Below are positions 8,322-16,670 of a stretch of DNA of 34,267 nt, piece by piece. The DNA lies in contig CALAUK010000092.1 in the NCBI GenBank assembly GCA_937892135.1, forward strand, positions 1 through 34,267, written 5' to 3'. Both the position numbers and the translations under genes were made by a program. Position 1 is the first letter of the stretch. The number at the start of each line of letters is the position of its first letter. The notes below the pieces were generated by a model, which did no database searches, was not told the DNA's origin, and was given only the letters and a program-made list of their open reading frames with translations. This DNA comes from an uncultured Clostridia bacterium. GTDB lineage: Bacteria; Bacillota; Clostridia; UBA1381; UMGS1253.

Positions 8322-8338
8322 AGTTAAGAGGTGTTACT

Positions 8339-10072
8339 ATGCTTAAAAGATTTATAAGTTACTATAAACCCCATAAAAAAATGCTTGCGCTTGATATGCT
8401 TGCAGCGTTATTAATTTCCGTAATCGGTATGGTGTATCCTGTTGTAACAAATAAAATGCTAAATGAGTACATTCCGAATAAAATGTATTCTACTATTGTG
8501 GTTGCGGGAATTATTGTGCTTGCTTTGTATGTTATAAGGCTTCTTTTGAGGTACTTTGTTCAGTACTACGGTCATATCATAGGCGTTAAAATGCAGTCTC
8601 AGATGAGGGTGGATTTGTTTTGCCATCTTCAAAAGCTCCCCTATAAGTTTTATGATAATAATGAAACGGGAAGAATTATGACAAGAATTACAAGTGACTT
8701 GTTTGAGGTTTGCGAGCTTGCGCATCACGGCCCTGAAAATCTTCTTATAAGCTCGGTTATGATAATTTTATCGTTTAGTTATCTTTTTACTATTGATAGG
8801 ATATTGACACTTATTATTTTTGCCTGTGTTCCTGTTTTGGTTGTTGTAACAGCACATTTTCGTAAGGCTATGAAAAGTGCCTTTGCAGACAGAAGAAAAA
8901 GTAACGCTACGATAAATGCGGCAGTTGAGAGTAGTATAACGGGCATAAGAGTTACCAAAGCATACACAAATGCGGCGGGCGAGATTGAAAAATTTAAAAA
9001 AGGCGATAAAGAATTTGTTAATTCTTCCAGAAGAGCGTATGATGCAATGGCAAAATTCCATTCGTCAACAACCTTTATTACAGATGTTTTTAATGTAATT
9101 ATTTTGATTGCAGGCGGATTATTTTTGTATGCAGGAAGAATTTCTTTTGGCGATTATTCAACTTTTATAGTTTCTGTAAACATTTTTATAAGCCCTGTAA
9201 CAACGCTTATCGGATTTATGGAGCAGTTCCAGAATGGCGCAAGCGGTTTTAAGAGGTTTGTTGAAATCATGGAGGAAGAGCCTGAAAAAGACAGACCCGA
9301 TGCACGAGAGCTTAAAGATGCAAAGGGTGAAATTGAGTTTAAAAATGTTACTTATTCTTATGATGTAACCAAGGAAGTGCTTTCCGGGGTAAGTATGAAA
9401 ATCGAAAAAGGCAAAAAGCTTGCTCTTGTAGGTCCGTCGGGCGGAGGTAAGACAACTATATGCCATTTGTTACCGAATTTTTATAAGCTTTCCGAAAATT
9501 CAGGAGAGATTTTGATAGACGGAAACAACATACAGGATTTAACCTTGGAATCTGTAAGAAAAAACATTGGTATTGTTCAGCAGGACGTTTTCTTGTTCTC
9601 AGGAACAATAAGGGAAAATATTTTATACGGAAGACCCGAAGCTACCGAAGAGGAAATGATAAAGGCTTCCAAAAAGGCGAATATTCACGACTATATAATG
9701 ACTCTTGAAAACGGATATGACACCGAAATAGGAGAGCGCGGCGTTAAGTTATCGGGCGGTCAGAAGCAGAGAATAAGTATCGCAAGAGTGTTTTTAAAAG
9801 ACCCTGCAATTCTTATTCTGGACGAGGCAACGAGCGCTCTTGACAACACAACAGAGGTTTTAATTCAAAATGCATTAGACGAGCTTTGCCGCGGAAGAAC
9901 AACACTTGTTGTTGCGCACCGTTTGTCGACAATAAGAAATGCTGATGAAATTGTTGTGGTAACAAACGGAAAGATTTTAGAAAGAGGAACTCACGAGGAG
10001 CTTATAGAAAAGGGCGGAATGTATAAAGGTTTATATGCTCTTCAGTTCAGGGATAACGATTTTATCGAATAA
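8339..10072 (+). CDS. ABC transporter, fused permease and ATPase (exporter type)
   Basis: A 577-aa half-transporter of the MsbA/LmrA-like exporter type. The N-terminal ~310 residues contain about six membrane segments. The C-terminal ATPase shows Walker A GPSGGGKT at 365-372, Q-loop VQQD near 413, signature LSGGQKQR at 471-478, Walker B ILILDE at 491-496 followed by the D-loop SALD, and the switch His in VAHR (H527). No second half-transporter is adjacent, so it probably works as a homodimer. The ribosome binding site is AAGAGGTG. The substrate (drug, lipid or peptide) cannot be deduced. The cca gene follows 20 bp later without a terminator. Confidence 0.93.
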   Translation: MLKRFISYYKPHKKMLALDMLAALLISVIGMVYPVVTNKMLNEYIPNKMYSTIVVAGIIVLALYVIRLLLRYFVQYYGHIIGVKMQSQMRVDLFCHLQKLPYKFYDNNETGRIMTRITSDLFEVCELAHHGPENLLISSVMIILSFSYLFTIDRILTLIIFACVPVLVVVTAHFRKAMKSAFADRRKSNATINAAVESSITGIRVTKAYTNAAGEIEKFKKGDKEFVNSSRRAYDAMAKFHSSTTFITDVFNVIILIAGGLFLYAGRISFGDYSTFIVSVNIFISPVTTLIGFMEQFQNGASGFKRFVEIMEEEPEKDRPDARELKDAKGEIEFKNVTYSYDVTKEVLSGVSMKIEKGKKLALVGPSGGGKTTICHLLPNFYKLSENSGEILIDGNNIQDLTLESVRKNIGIVQQDVFLFSGTIRENILYGRPEATEEEMIKASKKANIHDYIMTLENGYDTEIGERGVKLSGGQKQRISIARVFLKDPAILILDEATSALDNTTEVLIQNALDELCRGRTTLVVAHRLSTIRNADEIVVVTNGKILERGTHEELIEKGGMYKGLYALQFRDNDFIE

Positions 10073-10092
10073 TGTGAAAAGAGGATTTTACT

Positions 10093-11430
10093 TTGATTTT
10101 ACCTGAGTACGTTAAAAAATCAATAGAGATACTTAAAAGCAGGGGGCATGAGGCGTATGCAGTGGGTGGCTGTGTGCGCGATATGCTCATAGGCAAGACA
10201 CCTTCTGACTATGATATAACAACCTCTGCTCTGCCTGAGGAGATAAAGGAATGCTTTGTGGGTTTTCGTGTTATCGAAACGGGAATTAAGCACGGCACGG
10301 TGTCGGTTATTGTTGATAATAACATATTAGAGATTACAACGTACCGCATTGACGGAAAGTATAAAGACAACCGCCGTCCCGAGAGCGTGAGCTTTTCTAA
10401 AAACCTTCAGGAAGATTTAAAACGCCGTGATTTTACGATTAATGCTATGGCGTATAACGAAAAGGACGGCATAAAAGATTTTTTTGGCGGAAAAGGTGAT
10501 GTTTCAGATAAAATAATAAGATGCGTAGGCGATGCGGAAACCCGTTTTGAAGAAGATGCCTTAAGAATCTTAAGGGCTTTAAGATTTTCGGCTGTGTTCG
10601 GCTTTGAAATAGAAGATAAAACGAGAAAGGCAATATCATTAAAGAAAAGGCTTTTAAAAAACATTTCAGCAGAGAGGGTAAGAGATGAATTTTCAAAGCT
10701 TATCGTTGCAAAAGACGGAGCTAAAGTTTTAGACGAGTTTTTTTATGTGTTTGAAATTATTATTCCTGAGCTTAATAAAACGAGAGGGCTTTGTCAGTGT
10801 AATAATTATCATATTTATGATGTTTTTAATCACATTTTAAAGTCGGTGGAAATGGCAGAAGAGGAACTAAGCGTTAAGCTTTGTATGCTTTTTCATGACA
10901 TCGGAAAGCCATATTGCTTTTCAAAAGACGAGGATGGAAACGGTCATTTTTACGGACATCAGAGAATAAGTGCTGCAATAGCAAAGGATGTGCTTTTAAG
11001 GCTTCGTTATCCGAATAAAATGATTGACACTGTTTGTACGCTCGTGAATTTCCACGACGGTCAGATGGCTGCAGATGAGAAAAGCGTGTGCCGTTGGCTA
11101 AGAAGAGTGGGCGAGGAAAATTTAAGGCTTCTTCTTAAAGTGAAAAGAGCAGATGCGCTGGCGCACGAGGAAAACTATGCTAAAATGCGTGTCGCAGAGA
11201 TTTCGGAAATTGAAAAGGTTTTAGAAGAGGTTATAAAAAAAGACCTTTGTTACAGTTTAAAGCAGCTTGCGGTTTCGGGAGAGGATGTTGTTTTATCGGG
11301 CATTTCGGGAAAAGAAGTAGGAGAAGTGCTTGAGGGACTTTTGACCGCTGTTATAGACGGAAGATGTGAAAACAATAAAGAAGCTTTAATGGAGCGTGTA
11401 AAAAGATATAGTGAAAAAAGAAGACCCTGA
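10093..11430 (+). CDS. cca: CCA tRNA nucleotidyltransferase with HD domain
   Basis: This class II enzyme adds or repairs the 3' CCA of tRNAs. The 445-aa protein has the nucleotidyltransferase head GGCVRD at 25-30, with DYD at 39-41 as the metal-binding acidic pair. RRDFTINAMAY at 111-121 and ALRILRALRF near 156 mark the neck. An HD phosphohydrolase-like domain follows (LFHDIGKP, H268-D269). The start is an unusual TTG at 10093, chosen because GAGG at 10081-10084 is spaced correctly and the sequence from MILPEYVKKSIEIL matches the family start. The stop codon lies within the shared terminator with spoIIP. Confidence 0.94.
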   Translation: MILPEYVKKSIEILKSRGHEAYAVGGCVRDMLIGKTPSDYDITTSALPEEIKECFVGFRVIETGIKHGTVSVIVDNNILEITTYRIDGKYKDNRRPESVSFSKNLQEDLKRRDFTINAMAYNEKDGIKDFFGGKGDVSDKIIRCVGDAETRFEEDALRILRALRFSAVFGFEIEDKTRKAISLKKRLLKNISAERVRDEFSKLIVAKDGAKVLDEFFYVFEIIIPELNKTRGLCQCNNYHIYDVFNHILKSVEMAEEELSVKLCMLFHDIGKPYCFSKDEDGNGHFYGHQRISAAIAKDVLLRLRYPNKMIDTVCTLVNFHDGQMAADEKSVCRWLRRVGEENLRLLLKVKRADALAHEENYAKMRVAEISEIEKVLEEVIKKDLCYSLKQLAVSGEDVVLSGISGKEVGEVLEGLLTAVIDGRCENNKEALMERVKRYSEKRRP

Positions 11431-11443
11431 GGGGTCTTCTTTT
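11416..11443. terminator. Bidirectional terminator between cca and spoIIP
   Basis: AAAAGAAGACCC (11416-11427) pairs perfectly with GGGTCTTCTTTT (11432-11443) around a TGAG loop. The A-run on one arm and T-run on the other let it act on both strands. The cca stop lies in the loop and the spoIIP stop lies at the 3' arm. Confidence 0.88.
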
Positions 11444-12569
11444 AATGTGTGTAACTATTGATAACCTTTGCAAAAGACTTTGCGGCAAGGCGCGCCGAAA
11501 GTATTGTCTCGTCAAGAGTGTTTGCATCTGTTCCTATTTCAACAAGCATAGAACCCTTTGTGGCGTGAGTATTAAATCTTTCTTTTCTTATTGAAAGAGG
11601 GCGCGCGAGGTTATTGTAGTCATTTGTGAGCTGATTTTGTATTTTTAAGGTAAGCTTAAGATTTTCCTGCCAGTCGGGGTGCGTGAGTCCACCCTCGTTT
11701 GTGCCTGAAATAATCATAAGCTGAGCTGCTTTTTTACCGTCAATCTCCGTTAAAAGCTTGTATTTTGTTCCGTCCTGTGCTGTCATGGAGTCTCGGTGAA
11801 TATCTATAACAATCTGTATGGACGGATATTTTTTAAGATAGCTTTCTATAAGAGCCAGAGACTTTGCATAAGAGCCGTTATATGACGGATAGTCATTTAA
11901 GCTTTTGTCGTGAATAACATCTATGCCCTCTTCGCGCAAGGAGGCTGCAAACTCTTCGCCAACGCGCGCGACATTAAAATTCGTATCTTTAGTTCTTGCA
12001 TTCGTTTCGGGAGTGTAGTTGTATTTTTCAGACGGGGTATAGCTTTCGGTTGTGTGAGTGTGAACAATTAATACTGTGGGTTTTCCTGTAATTGAAAGGG
12101 GCGCGCTTAATAAAGCTTTCGTATCAACAGAAAAGCTTGTTTTGTTATCAACCGAAAGGGCAGAGGCGTTTACCGCGAGTGTTTTTTCTTCTATATTGTC
12201 ATAGTAAGCTGAAAGTGGCTGATTTTCTGTTTCTTCGTTATTTTCCAAAACGGGAGTGTATTTTAAAGTCTCCGCTTTTTTAATAGGTTCAATTTTATAG
12301 ATTTGGGGTGAAAAGAAATCAAGTCCCGCTGCTTTTGCCGCAGTATAACGGAAGAAATTAAGCCATTCAGTGCGCTTGGCTTCGGCGTCCGGCAAGGACT
12401 TTTCCCACGAGTAACGGGCAAGGCTTTCAAGATTTTTATTATTTGAAAAAACAAGATGAGATGCAGAGAAAAAAGAAAATGTTCCTAACCCCAACGCCAG
12501 GATTACAAGAAAAAACTTCATAATTGTATGTTTGTTTATAAGGATTGCCCTGAATTTTTTTCGTTTCAT
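11442..12569 (-). CDS. spoIIP: Stage II sporulation protein P (SpoIIP)
   Basis: SpoIIP is the peptidoglycan amidase/endopeptidase of the SpoIIDMP complex that thins septal cell wall and drives engulfment during sporulation. The 375-aa protein has an N-terminal membrane anchor (MKFFLVILALGLGTFSFF). The C-terminal amidase domain has LIVHTHTTESYTP at about 167-179, VIDIHRDSM, the MLVEIGTDANT segment and a conserved C-terminal helix. The frame extends upstream to 12629, but ATG at 12569 gives the natural start MKRKKFRAIL before the anchor and has a purine-rich AAAGTGAG ahead. It converges on cca. Sporulation sigma control is expected, but no promoter could be placed with confidence. Confidence 0.93.
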   Translation of the reverse strand: MKRKKFRAILINKHTIMKFFLVILALGLGTFSFFSASHLVFSNNKNLESLARYSWEKSLPDAEAKRTEWLNFFRYTAAKAAGLDFFSPQIYKIEPIKKAETLKYTPVLENNEETENQPLSAYYDNIEEKTLAVNASALSVDNKTSFSVDTKALLSAPLSITGKPTVLIVHTHTTESYTPSEKYNYTPETNARTKDTNFNVARVGEEFAASLREEGIDVIHDKSLNDYPSYNGSYAKSLALIESYLKKYPSIQIVIDIHRDSMTAQDGTKYKLLTEIDGKKAAQLMIISGTNEGGLTHPDWQENLKLTLKIQNQLTNDYNNLARPLSIRKERFNTHATKGSMLVEIGTDANTLDETILSARLAAKSFAKVINSYTH

Positions 12570-12779
12570 ATATGTATTCTCACTTTCTTTATCTGGTATA
12601 TTTAGTATAATTATATGATGGATAGACACAACATTATGAAAAAAAGCAAAAAAATGGAGAAAGAAAACAGGAAAATTATGTAAAAATACACTGGAAAACT
12701 ATGTGCAAGTTGCACAAAAAATGAAGAAAAATTTCGTAAAAGTTTTTGCAAAAAAATATTGAAAAAATTCAAAAAAAGC
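12570..12779. other. Divergent intergenic region between spoIIP and the S10 promoter
   Basis: No gene is seen. The region is AT-rich with A-tracts just upstream of the S10 promoter that may act as an UP element. It also contains a perfect 15-bp odd palindrome, TGTGCAAGTTGCACA, at 12702-12716, lying between the two diverging genes. Confidence 0.6.
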
Positions 12780-12808
12780 TTGCATTTTCGGGGAATATAA
12801 TGTATAAT
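12780..12808 (+). promoter_or_regulatory. Main promoter of the S10-spc-alpha cluster
   Basis: TTGCAT at 12780-12785, 17 bp, and TATAAT at 12803-12808, preceded by A-rich tracts. A second TATAAT at 12796-12801 is too close to this -35 to use it. Confidence 0.85.
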
Positions 12809-12814
12809 TAATAG

Positions 12815-13123
12815 CGTTGTGACAAGACATACGATGAAACAGGAGGTTGCAAACCGAACGGTTTGGTTTTTCTGTGGAGAATGTCCGATTCTTGAAACCG
12901 GGCGACAAGTCACGCTGCACTAATAGTATACACCCTTTAGCGAGAGCGCAATCCTTATGGGGATTTTGCGCCCTTAGTGCGTGTTTGGCCCAGGTATGTC
13001 CATTTGGCAAATCTGGGTTTTTATTTCGAGGGAGATGGAAACACCCGGCAGGGTGTAAATTAGAAAGTGCGTGCTGTCGTAATGGAACAACTAAATTTTG
13101 AATACTAGAAGGAGGAAAAACTT
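12815..13123 (+). promoter_or_regulatory. Long structured leader of the S10 operon, with terminator-like hairpin
   Basis: The roughly 300-nt untranslated leader of rpsJ contains several helices. AAACC/GGTTT is at 12851-12864. A GCACTAA/TTAGTGC helix (12917-12923 with 12974-12980) encloses a GCGCAATCC hairpin (12946-12971). CCCAGGT/ATCTGGG (12989-12995 with 13011-13017) is followed by TTTTTATTT and resembles an intrinsic terminator. ACACCC/GGGTGT is at 13041-13056. AGTGCGTG occurs twice (12976-12983 and 13066-13073), and either copy can pair with the CACGC-tg-CACT segment at 12911-12921. Together these suggest attenuation control; in enterobacteria L4 controls its S10 leader this way. Function here is inference. 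Confidence 0.6.
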
Positions 13124-13435
13124 ATGGCAGCAACTCAGACAATCAGAATCAGACTTAAGGCTTACGATCATACTTTGATTGACCAGTCAGCAGAGAAGAT
13201 TGTGGAAACAGCTAAGAGAACAGGCGCAAAGGTATCAGGTCCTATTCCGCTACCTACAAAGAAAGAAATCGTTACAATTCTTCGTGCCGTTCACAAGTAC
13301 AAGGATTCCAGAGAGCAGTTTGAGATGAGAACACACAAGAGACTAATCGACGTGCTTGTTCCCACACAGAAAACAATAGAAGCTCTCACAAAGCTCGATT
13401 TGCCCGCAGGCGTTGATATCGAGATTAAGTTGTAA
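13124..13435 (+). CDS. rpsJ: 30S ribosomal protein S10
   Basis: 103 aa, full length. S10 is a head protein of the small subunit and also takes part in NusB-dependent antitermination. The family core IRIRLKAYDHTLIDQSAEKIVETA and the loop GPIPLPTKKEIVTILR are clear, and it ends in GVDIEIKL. AAGGAGG at 13109-13115 precedes the ATG. As first gene of the supercluster it follows the long leader. A small hairpin (AATAGC/GCTATT, 13434-13449) overlaps its stop codon. Confidence 0.98.
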   Translation: MAATQTIRIRLKAYDHTLIDQSAEKIVETAKRTGAKVSGPIPLPTKKEIVTILRAVHKYKDSREQFEMRTHKRLIDVLVPTQKTIEALTKLDLPAGVDIEIKL

Positions 13436-13508
13436 TAGCTTAGGCTATTGCGGGTCAAGTTTGCAGACCTTACTGTAAACCAATAACCTATAAGGAGGAA
13501 AAAAGGAA

Positions 13509-14141
13509 ATGAAAAAGGCAATTATGGGAACAAAAGTTGGCATGACTCAGATATTCGCTGAAGACGGAAAAGTTACTCCCGTTACTGTGATTTCTGCAGA
13601 AGCTAACGTTGTTGTTCAGAAGAAAACAGTTGAAACTGACGGTTATGACGCCGTACAGGTTGGTTTTATGAACAAAAGAGAAAAGCTTGTAAACAAACCT
13701 ATGAAAGGTCATTTCGCAAAAGCTGATGTAGCTTTCAAGAGATTCTTAAAGGAGTTTAAGCTAGAGGACGTAAGCGCGTTAAACGTAGGCGACGAAATCA
13801 AGGTTGACTCATTTGAAGAGGGTAGCTATGTTGATGTAACCGGTATCAGTAAAGGTAAAGGTTACGCAGGTGCAATCAAGCGCCATGGTGCTCACAGACT
13901 AAAGGAAACTCACGGTACAGGTCCTGTTCACCGTCATGCAGGTTCTATGGGCGCATGTTCAACACCTTCAAGAGTTATGAAGGGCAAAAAGCTTCCCGGT
14001 CACATGGGTGTTGACAAGGTTACAATACAGAAGCTTGAGATCATGAAGATCGACACAGAGAACAATCTTATCTGCGTAAAGGGAAGCATTCCCGGTGCAA
14101 AGGGCGGATTGGTAATAGTAAAAGATTCAGTTAAGGCATAA
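13509..14141 (+). CDS. rplC: 50S ribosomal protein L3
   Basis: 210 aa. L3 is an early assembly protein near the peptidyl transferase centre. It starts MKKAIMGTKVGMTQIF and has the conserved internal extension around HGAHRLKETHGTGPVHRHAGSMG, which reaches into the 23S core, then the GKKLPGHMG segment. AAGGAGG lies upstream. A 73-bp gap separates it from rpsJ. Confidence 0.98.
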   Translation: MKKAIMGTKVGMTQIFAEDGKVTPVTVISAEANVVVQKKTVETDGYDAVQVGFMNKREKLVNKPMKGHFAKADVAFKRFLKEFKLEDVSALNVGDEIKVDSFEEGSYVDVTGISKGKGYAGAIKRHGAHRLKETHGTGPVHRHAGSMGACSTPSRVMKGKKLPGHMGVDKVTIQKLEIMKIDTENNLICVKGSIPGAKGGLVIVKDSVKA

Positions 14142-14172
14142 ATAATGCTAAAAGAAAGGAGGATGTAGGTTA

Positions 14173-14793
14173 ATGGCTACATTGAATTTATACAACATGA
14201 GCGGCGAAAACAAAGGTACTATTGAAGTAAGTGATAGCATTTTCGCTGTAGAAGTAAATAAATCAGTGCTCCATGACGTGGTTGTTAATTACCTTGCAAA
14301 CCAGAGACAGGGTACACAGAGCGCGCTAACTCGTACAGAGGTTCGCGGCGGTGGTATCAAGCCTTGGAGACAGAAAGGAACAGGTAGAGCAAGACAGGGA
14401 AGCATTCGTGCTCCTCAGTGGACAGGCGGTGGCGTAGTATTCGCACCCAAGCCGAGAGACTATTCTTACCGTTTAAATAAGAAGGTTAAGAAGCTTGCTT
14501 TCAAGATGGCTCTTACAACAAAGACTGCAGATATCTATGTTGTTGAGGATCTTAAGTTTAATGAAATCAAAACAGCTAATGCAGTAAACCTATTGAAAGC
14601 TCTTGGTATCACAGAGAAGACATTGGTAGTAACTGCTGAAAGCGACAAGAACGCATACTGCTCAATCAGAAACATCGAAGGTGTTTCAGCAAGCTATGTA
14701 GGCGGACTTAATGTTTATGAGATTTTAAATCACAACAAACTAGTAATTGCAAAAGATGCAATTGCAAAAATTGAGGAGGTGTGTGCACTATGA
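14173..14793 (+). CDS. rplD: 50S ribosomal protein L4
   Basis: 206 aa. L4 lines part of the exit tunnel. The extended loop RGGGIKPWRQKGTGRARQG, which reaches the tunnel constriction, is intact near residues 60-78. In enterobacteria L4 also represses its own operon through the S10 leader, relevant here because rpsJ has a long leader. The stop codon overlaps the rplW start (ATGA). Confidence 0.98.
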   Translation: MATLNLYNMSGENKGTIEVSDSIFAVEVNKSVLHDVVVNYLANQRQGTQSALTRTEVRGGGIKPWRQKGTGRARQGSIRAPQWTGGGVVFAPKPRDYSYRLNKKVKKLAFKMALTTKTADIYVVEDLKFNEIKTANAVNLLKALGITEKTLVVTAESDKNAYCSIRNIEGVSASYVGGLNVYEILNHNKLVIAKDAIAKIEEVCAL

Positions 14794-15083
14794 CATTCGC
14801 TCATGATATAATCCTTGCTCCTGTTGTTACAGAGCAGTCCATGGATATGATGGCAGACAGAAAGTACACCTTCAAGGTTGCTAAAAACGCAAACAAAATC
14901 CAGATTGCAAAAGCAATCGAAGAGATTTTCGGCGTTAAAGTAGAAAAAGTAAACACAATGAATATGGATGGCAAAATGAAAAGAATGGGCGCTAACATGG
15001 GTAGACGCGCATCTTACAAAAAGGCTATCGTAAAGCTTACTGAAGACAGCAAGACTATCGAATTCTTCGACGGTATTGCGTAA
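14790..15083 (+). CDS. rplW: 50S ribosomal protein L23
   Basis: 97 aa. L23 sits at the tunnel exit and is a docking site for SRP and trigger factor. It begins MTFAHDIILAPVVTEQSMDM. An in-frame GTG at 14781 exists, but the ATG at 14790, in ATGA overlap with rplD and about 10 bp after GAGGAGG, is the better start. The overlap implies translational coupling to L4. Confidence 0.97.
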   Translation: MTFAHDIILAPVVTEQSMDMMADRKYTFKVAKNANKIQIAKAIEEIFGVKVEKVNTMNMDGKMKRMGANMGRRASYKKAIVKLTEDSKTIEFFDGIA

Positions 15084-15128
15084 GTAAAAAAGAAACGAGA
15101 TAATTTATAGATAAGGAGTGACATTAGG

Positions 15129-15962
15129 ATGGCGATTAAAAAGTATAATCCTACTTCTCCTGCAAGAAGATTTATGACAGTTTCCGCTTTTGAGGAAATC
15201 ACAACAAATACTCCTGAGCGTTCACTGTTAGAGCCTCTTAAGAAATATGCAGGTAGAAATTCATATGGTAAGATTACCGTTCGTCACCGTGGCGGCGGAA
15301 ATCGCAGAAAATACAGAGTAATCGACTTCAAGAGAAACAAAGATGGCGTAAATGCTACAGTAATGTCGATTGAATACGATCCGAACAGAAGCGCAAATAT
15401 CGCGCTTGTACAGTACGAGGACGGCGAGAAGAAATACATTATTGCTCCCTACGGCATAAAGGTTGGCGATGTTTTACAGAACGGAACAGGCGCAGACATT
15501 AAGCCCGGTAATGCAATGTTTATTTCCGACATTCCCGTTGGTACACTAATTCACAACATTGAGCTTTGGCCCGGTCGTGGTGCTCAGCTAGTAAGAAGCG
15601 CAGGCGCTGCTGCTCAGCTTATGGCAAAAGACGGTGGTTATGCTCAGGTTCGTTTGCCTTCGGGTGAAGTAAGAATGATAAGACTTGATTGTCGTGCGAC
15701 AATTGGCCAGGTTGGTAACCTTGATTACGAAAACATCAAGATTGGTAAAGCCGGTAGAAAACGTCACATGGGTTGGAGACCTACAGTTCGTGGTAGCGTA
15801 ATGAACCCCTGCGACCATCCTCACGGTGGTGGTGAAGGTAAGTCACCTATCGGTAGACCTTCTCCCATGACTCCTTGGGGTAAACCTGCTCTTGGTCTTA
15901 AGACAAGATCTAAGAAGAACAAGTCAAACAAGTTTATCGTTAAGAGAAGAAACGAGAAATAA
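15129..15962 (+). CDS. rplB: 50S ribosomal protein L2
   Basis: 277 aa, usual length. L2 supports subunit joining and the peptidyl transferase region. It has the start MAIKKYNPTSPARRFMTV, KITVRHRGGGNRRKYR, and the C-terminal MNPCDHPHGGGEGKSPIGR segment with the conserved His close to the catalytic centre. Its ribosome binding site is AAGGAGTG. Confidence 0.98.
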   Translation: MAIKKYNPTSPARRFMTVSAFEEITTNTPERSLLEPLKKYAGRNSYGKITVRHRGGGNRRKYRVIDFKRNKDGVNATVMSIEYDPNRSANIALVQYEDGEKKYIIAPYGIKVGDVLQNGTGADIKPGNAMFISDIPVGTLIHNIELWPGRGAQLVRSAGAAAQLMAKDGGYAQVRLPSGEVRMIRLDCRATIGQVGNLDYENIKIGKAGRKRHMGWRPTVRGSVMNPCDHPHGGGEGKSPIGRPSPMTPWGKPALGLKTRSKKNKSNKFIVKRRNEK

Positions 15963-16011
15963 TTACGGCATAAAGCATAAATTTTTATGTTAACCGGAAG
16001 GAGGAAATCGA

Positions 16012-16284
16012 ATGGGAAGATCCATTAAGAAAGGCCCTTACGTTGAAGAAAGATTAATGAAGAGAATCGTAGCAATGAATGAGGCCAACACAAAAAATGT
16101 AGTAAAGACATGGTCAAGATCATCAACTATTTTCCCTGAAATGGTTGGTCATACAATAGCTGTTCATGATGGCAGAAAGCATGTGCCGGTATTCGTAAGC
16201 GAAGATATGGTAGGTCATAAGCTAGGAGAGTTTGCTCCTACAAGAACCTACAAAGGTCACGCTGGTGCTAAGTCATCTAGATAA
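16012..16284 (+). CDS. rpsS: 30S ribosomal protein S19
   Basis: 90 aa. S19 binds the head of the small subunit next to S13. The family start MGRSIKKGPYVEERLMKRI and the end GEFAPTRTYKGHAGAKSSR are clear. GAAGGAGG precedes the ATG, 49 bp after rplB. Confidence 0.98.
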   Translation: MGRSIKKGPYVEERLMKRIVAMNEANTKNVVKTWSRSSTIFPEMVGHTIAVHDGRKHVPVFVSEDMVGHKLGEFAPTRTYKGHAGAKSSR

Positions 16285-16322
16285 TTTTAGTTTTGTCATC
16301 AGATGAAAGGAGGAAACAAATA

Positions 16323-16655
16323 GTGGAAGCAAAAGCAATTTTGAAGTACGCTCGTATTTCTAACCGTAAGGTTGGTATCGTACTTGATTTAATAAGAAAT
16401 AAGCCGGTAGGCGAAGCTATGGCTATTCTAAAGCATACTCCCAAGGCGGCTTCTATATTAGTAGAAAAATTACTTGCATCTGCAATTGCAAATGCTGAAA
16501 ACAATTTCGGTATGGATGCAAGCAAGCTATACGTTTCTGAGACCTTCGCAAATCAGGGTCCTACACTAAAGAGAATCAGACCCAGAGCGCAGGGCAGAGC
16601 GTTCCGTATTAAGAAAAGAACAAGTCATATTACAGTTGTAGTAAAAGAGAAGTAA
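16323..16655 (+). CDS. rplV: 50S ribosomal protein L22
   Basis: 110 aa. L22 has a long beta-hairpin lining the exit tunnel, here RIRPRAQGRAFRIKKRTSH. The open frame extends further upstream, but GTG at 16323, nine bases after AAAGGAGG (16306-16313), gives the expected start MEAKAILKYARISNRKV. The non-ATG start is therefore the likely one. Confidence 0.96.
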   Translation: MEAKAILKYARISNRKVGIVLDLIRNKPVGEAMAILKHTPKAASILVEKLLASAIANAENNFGMDASKLYVSETFANQGPTLKRIRPRAQGRAFRIKKRTSHITVVVKEK

Positions 16656-16670
16656 GAGAGGAGGTTACTC

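Noticed and set aside
12847..13101. An 84-codon open frame in the S10 leader, beginning with TTG next to an AGGAGG
   Set aside because: The TTG directly abuts the ribosome binding site with no spacing, the product is an odd Cys/Trp-rich mix with no domain-like pattern, and the frame runs through several stable RNA helices. A structured leader explains it better.
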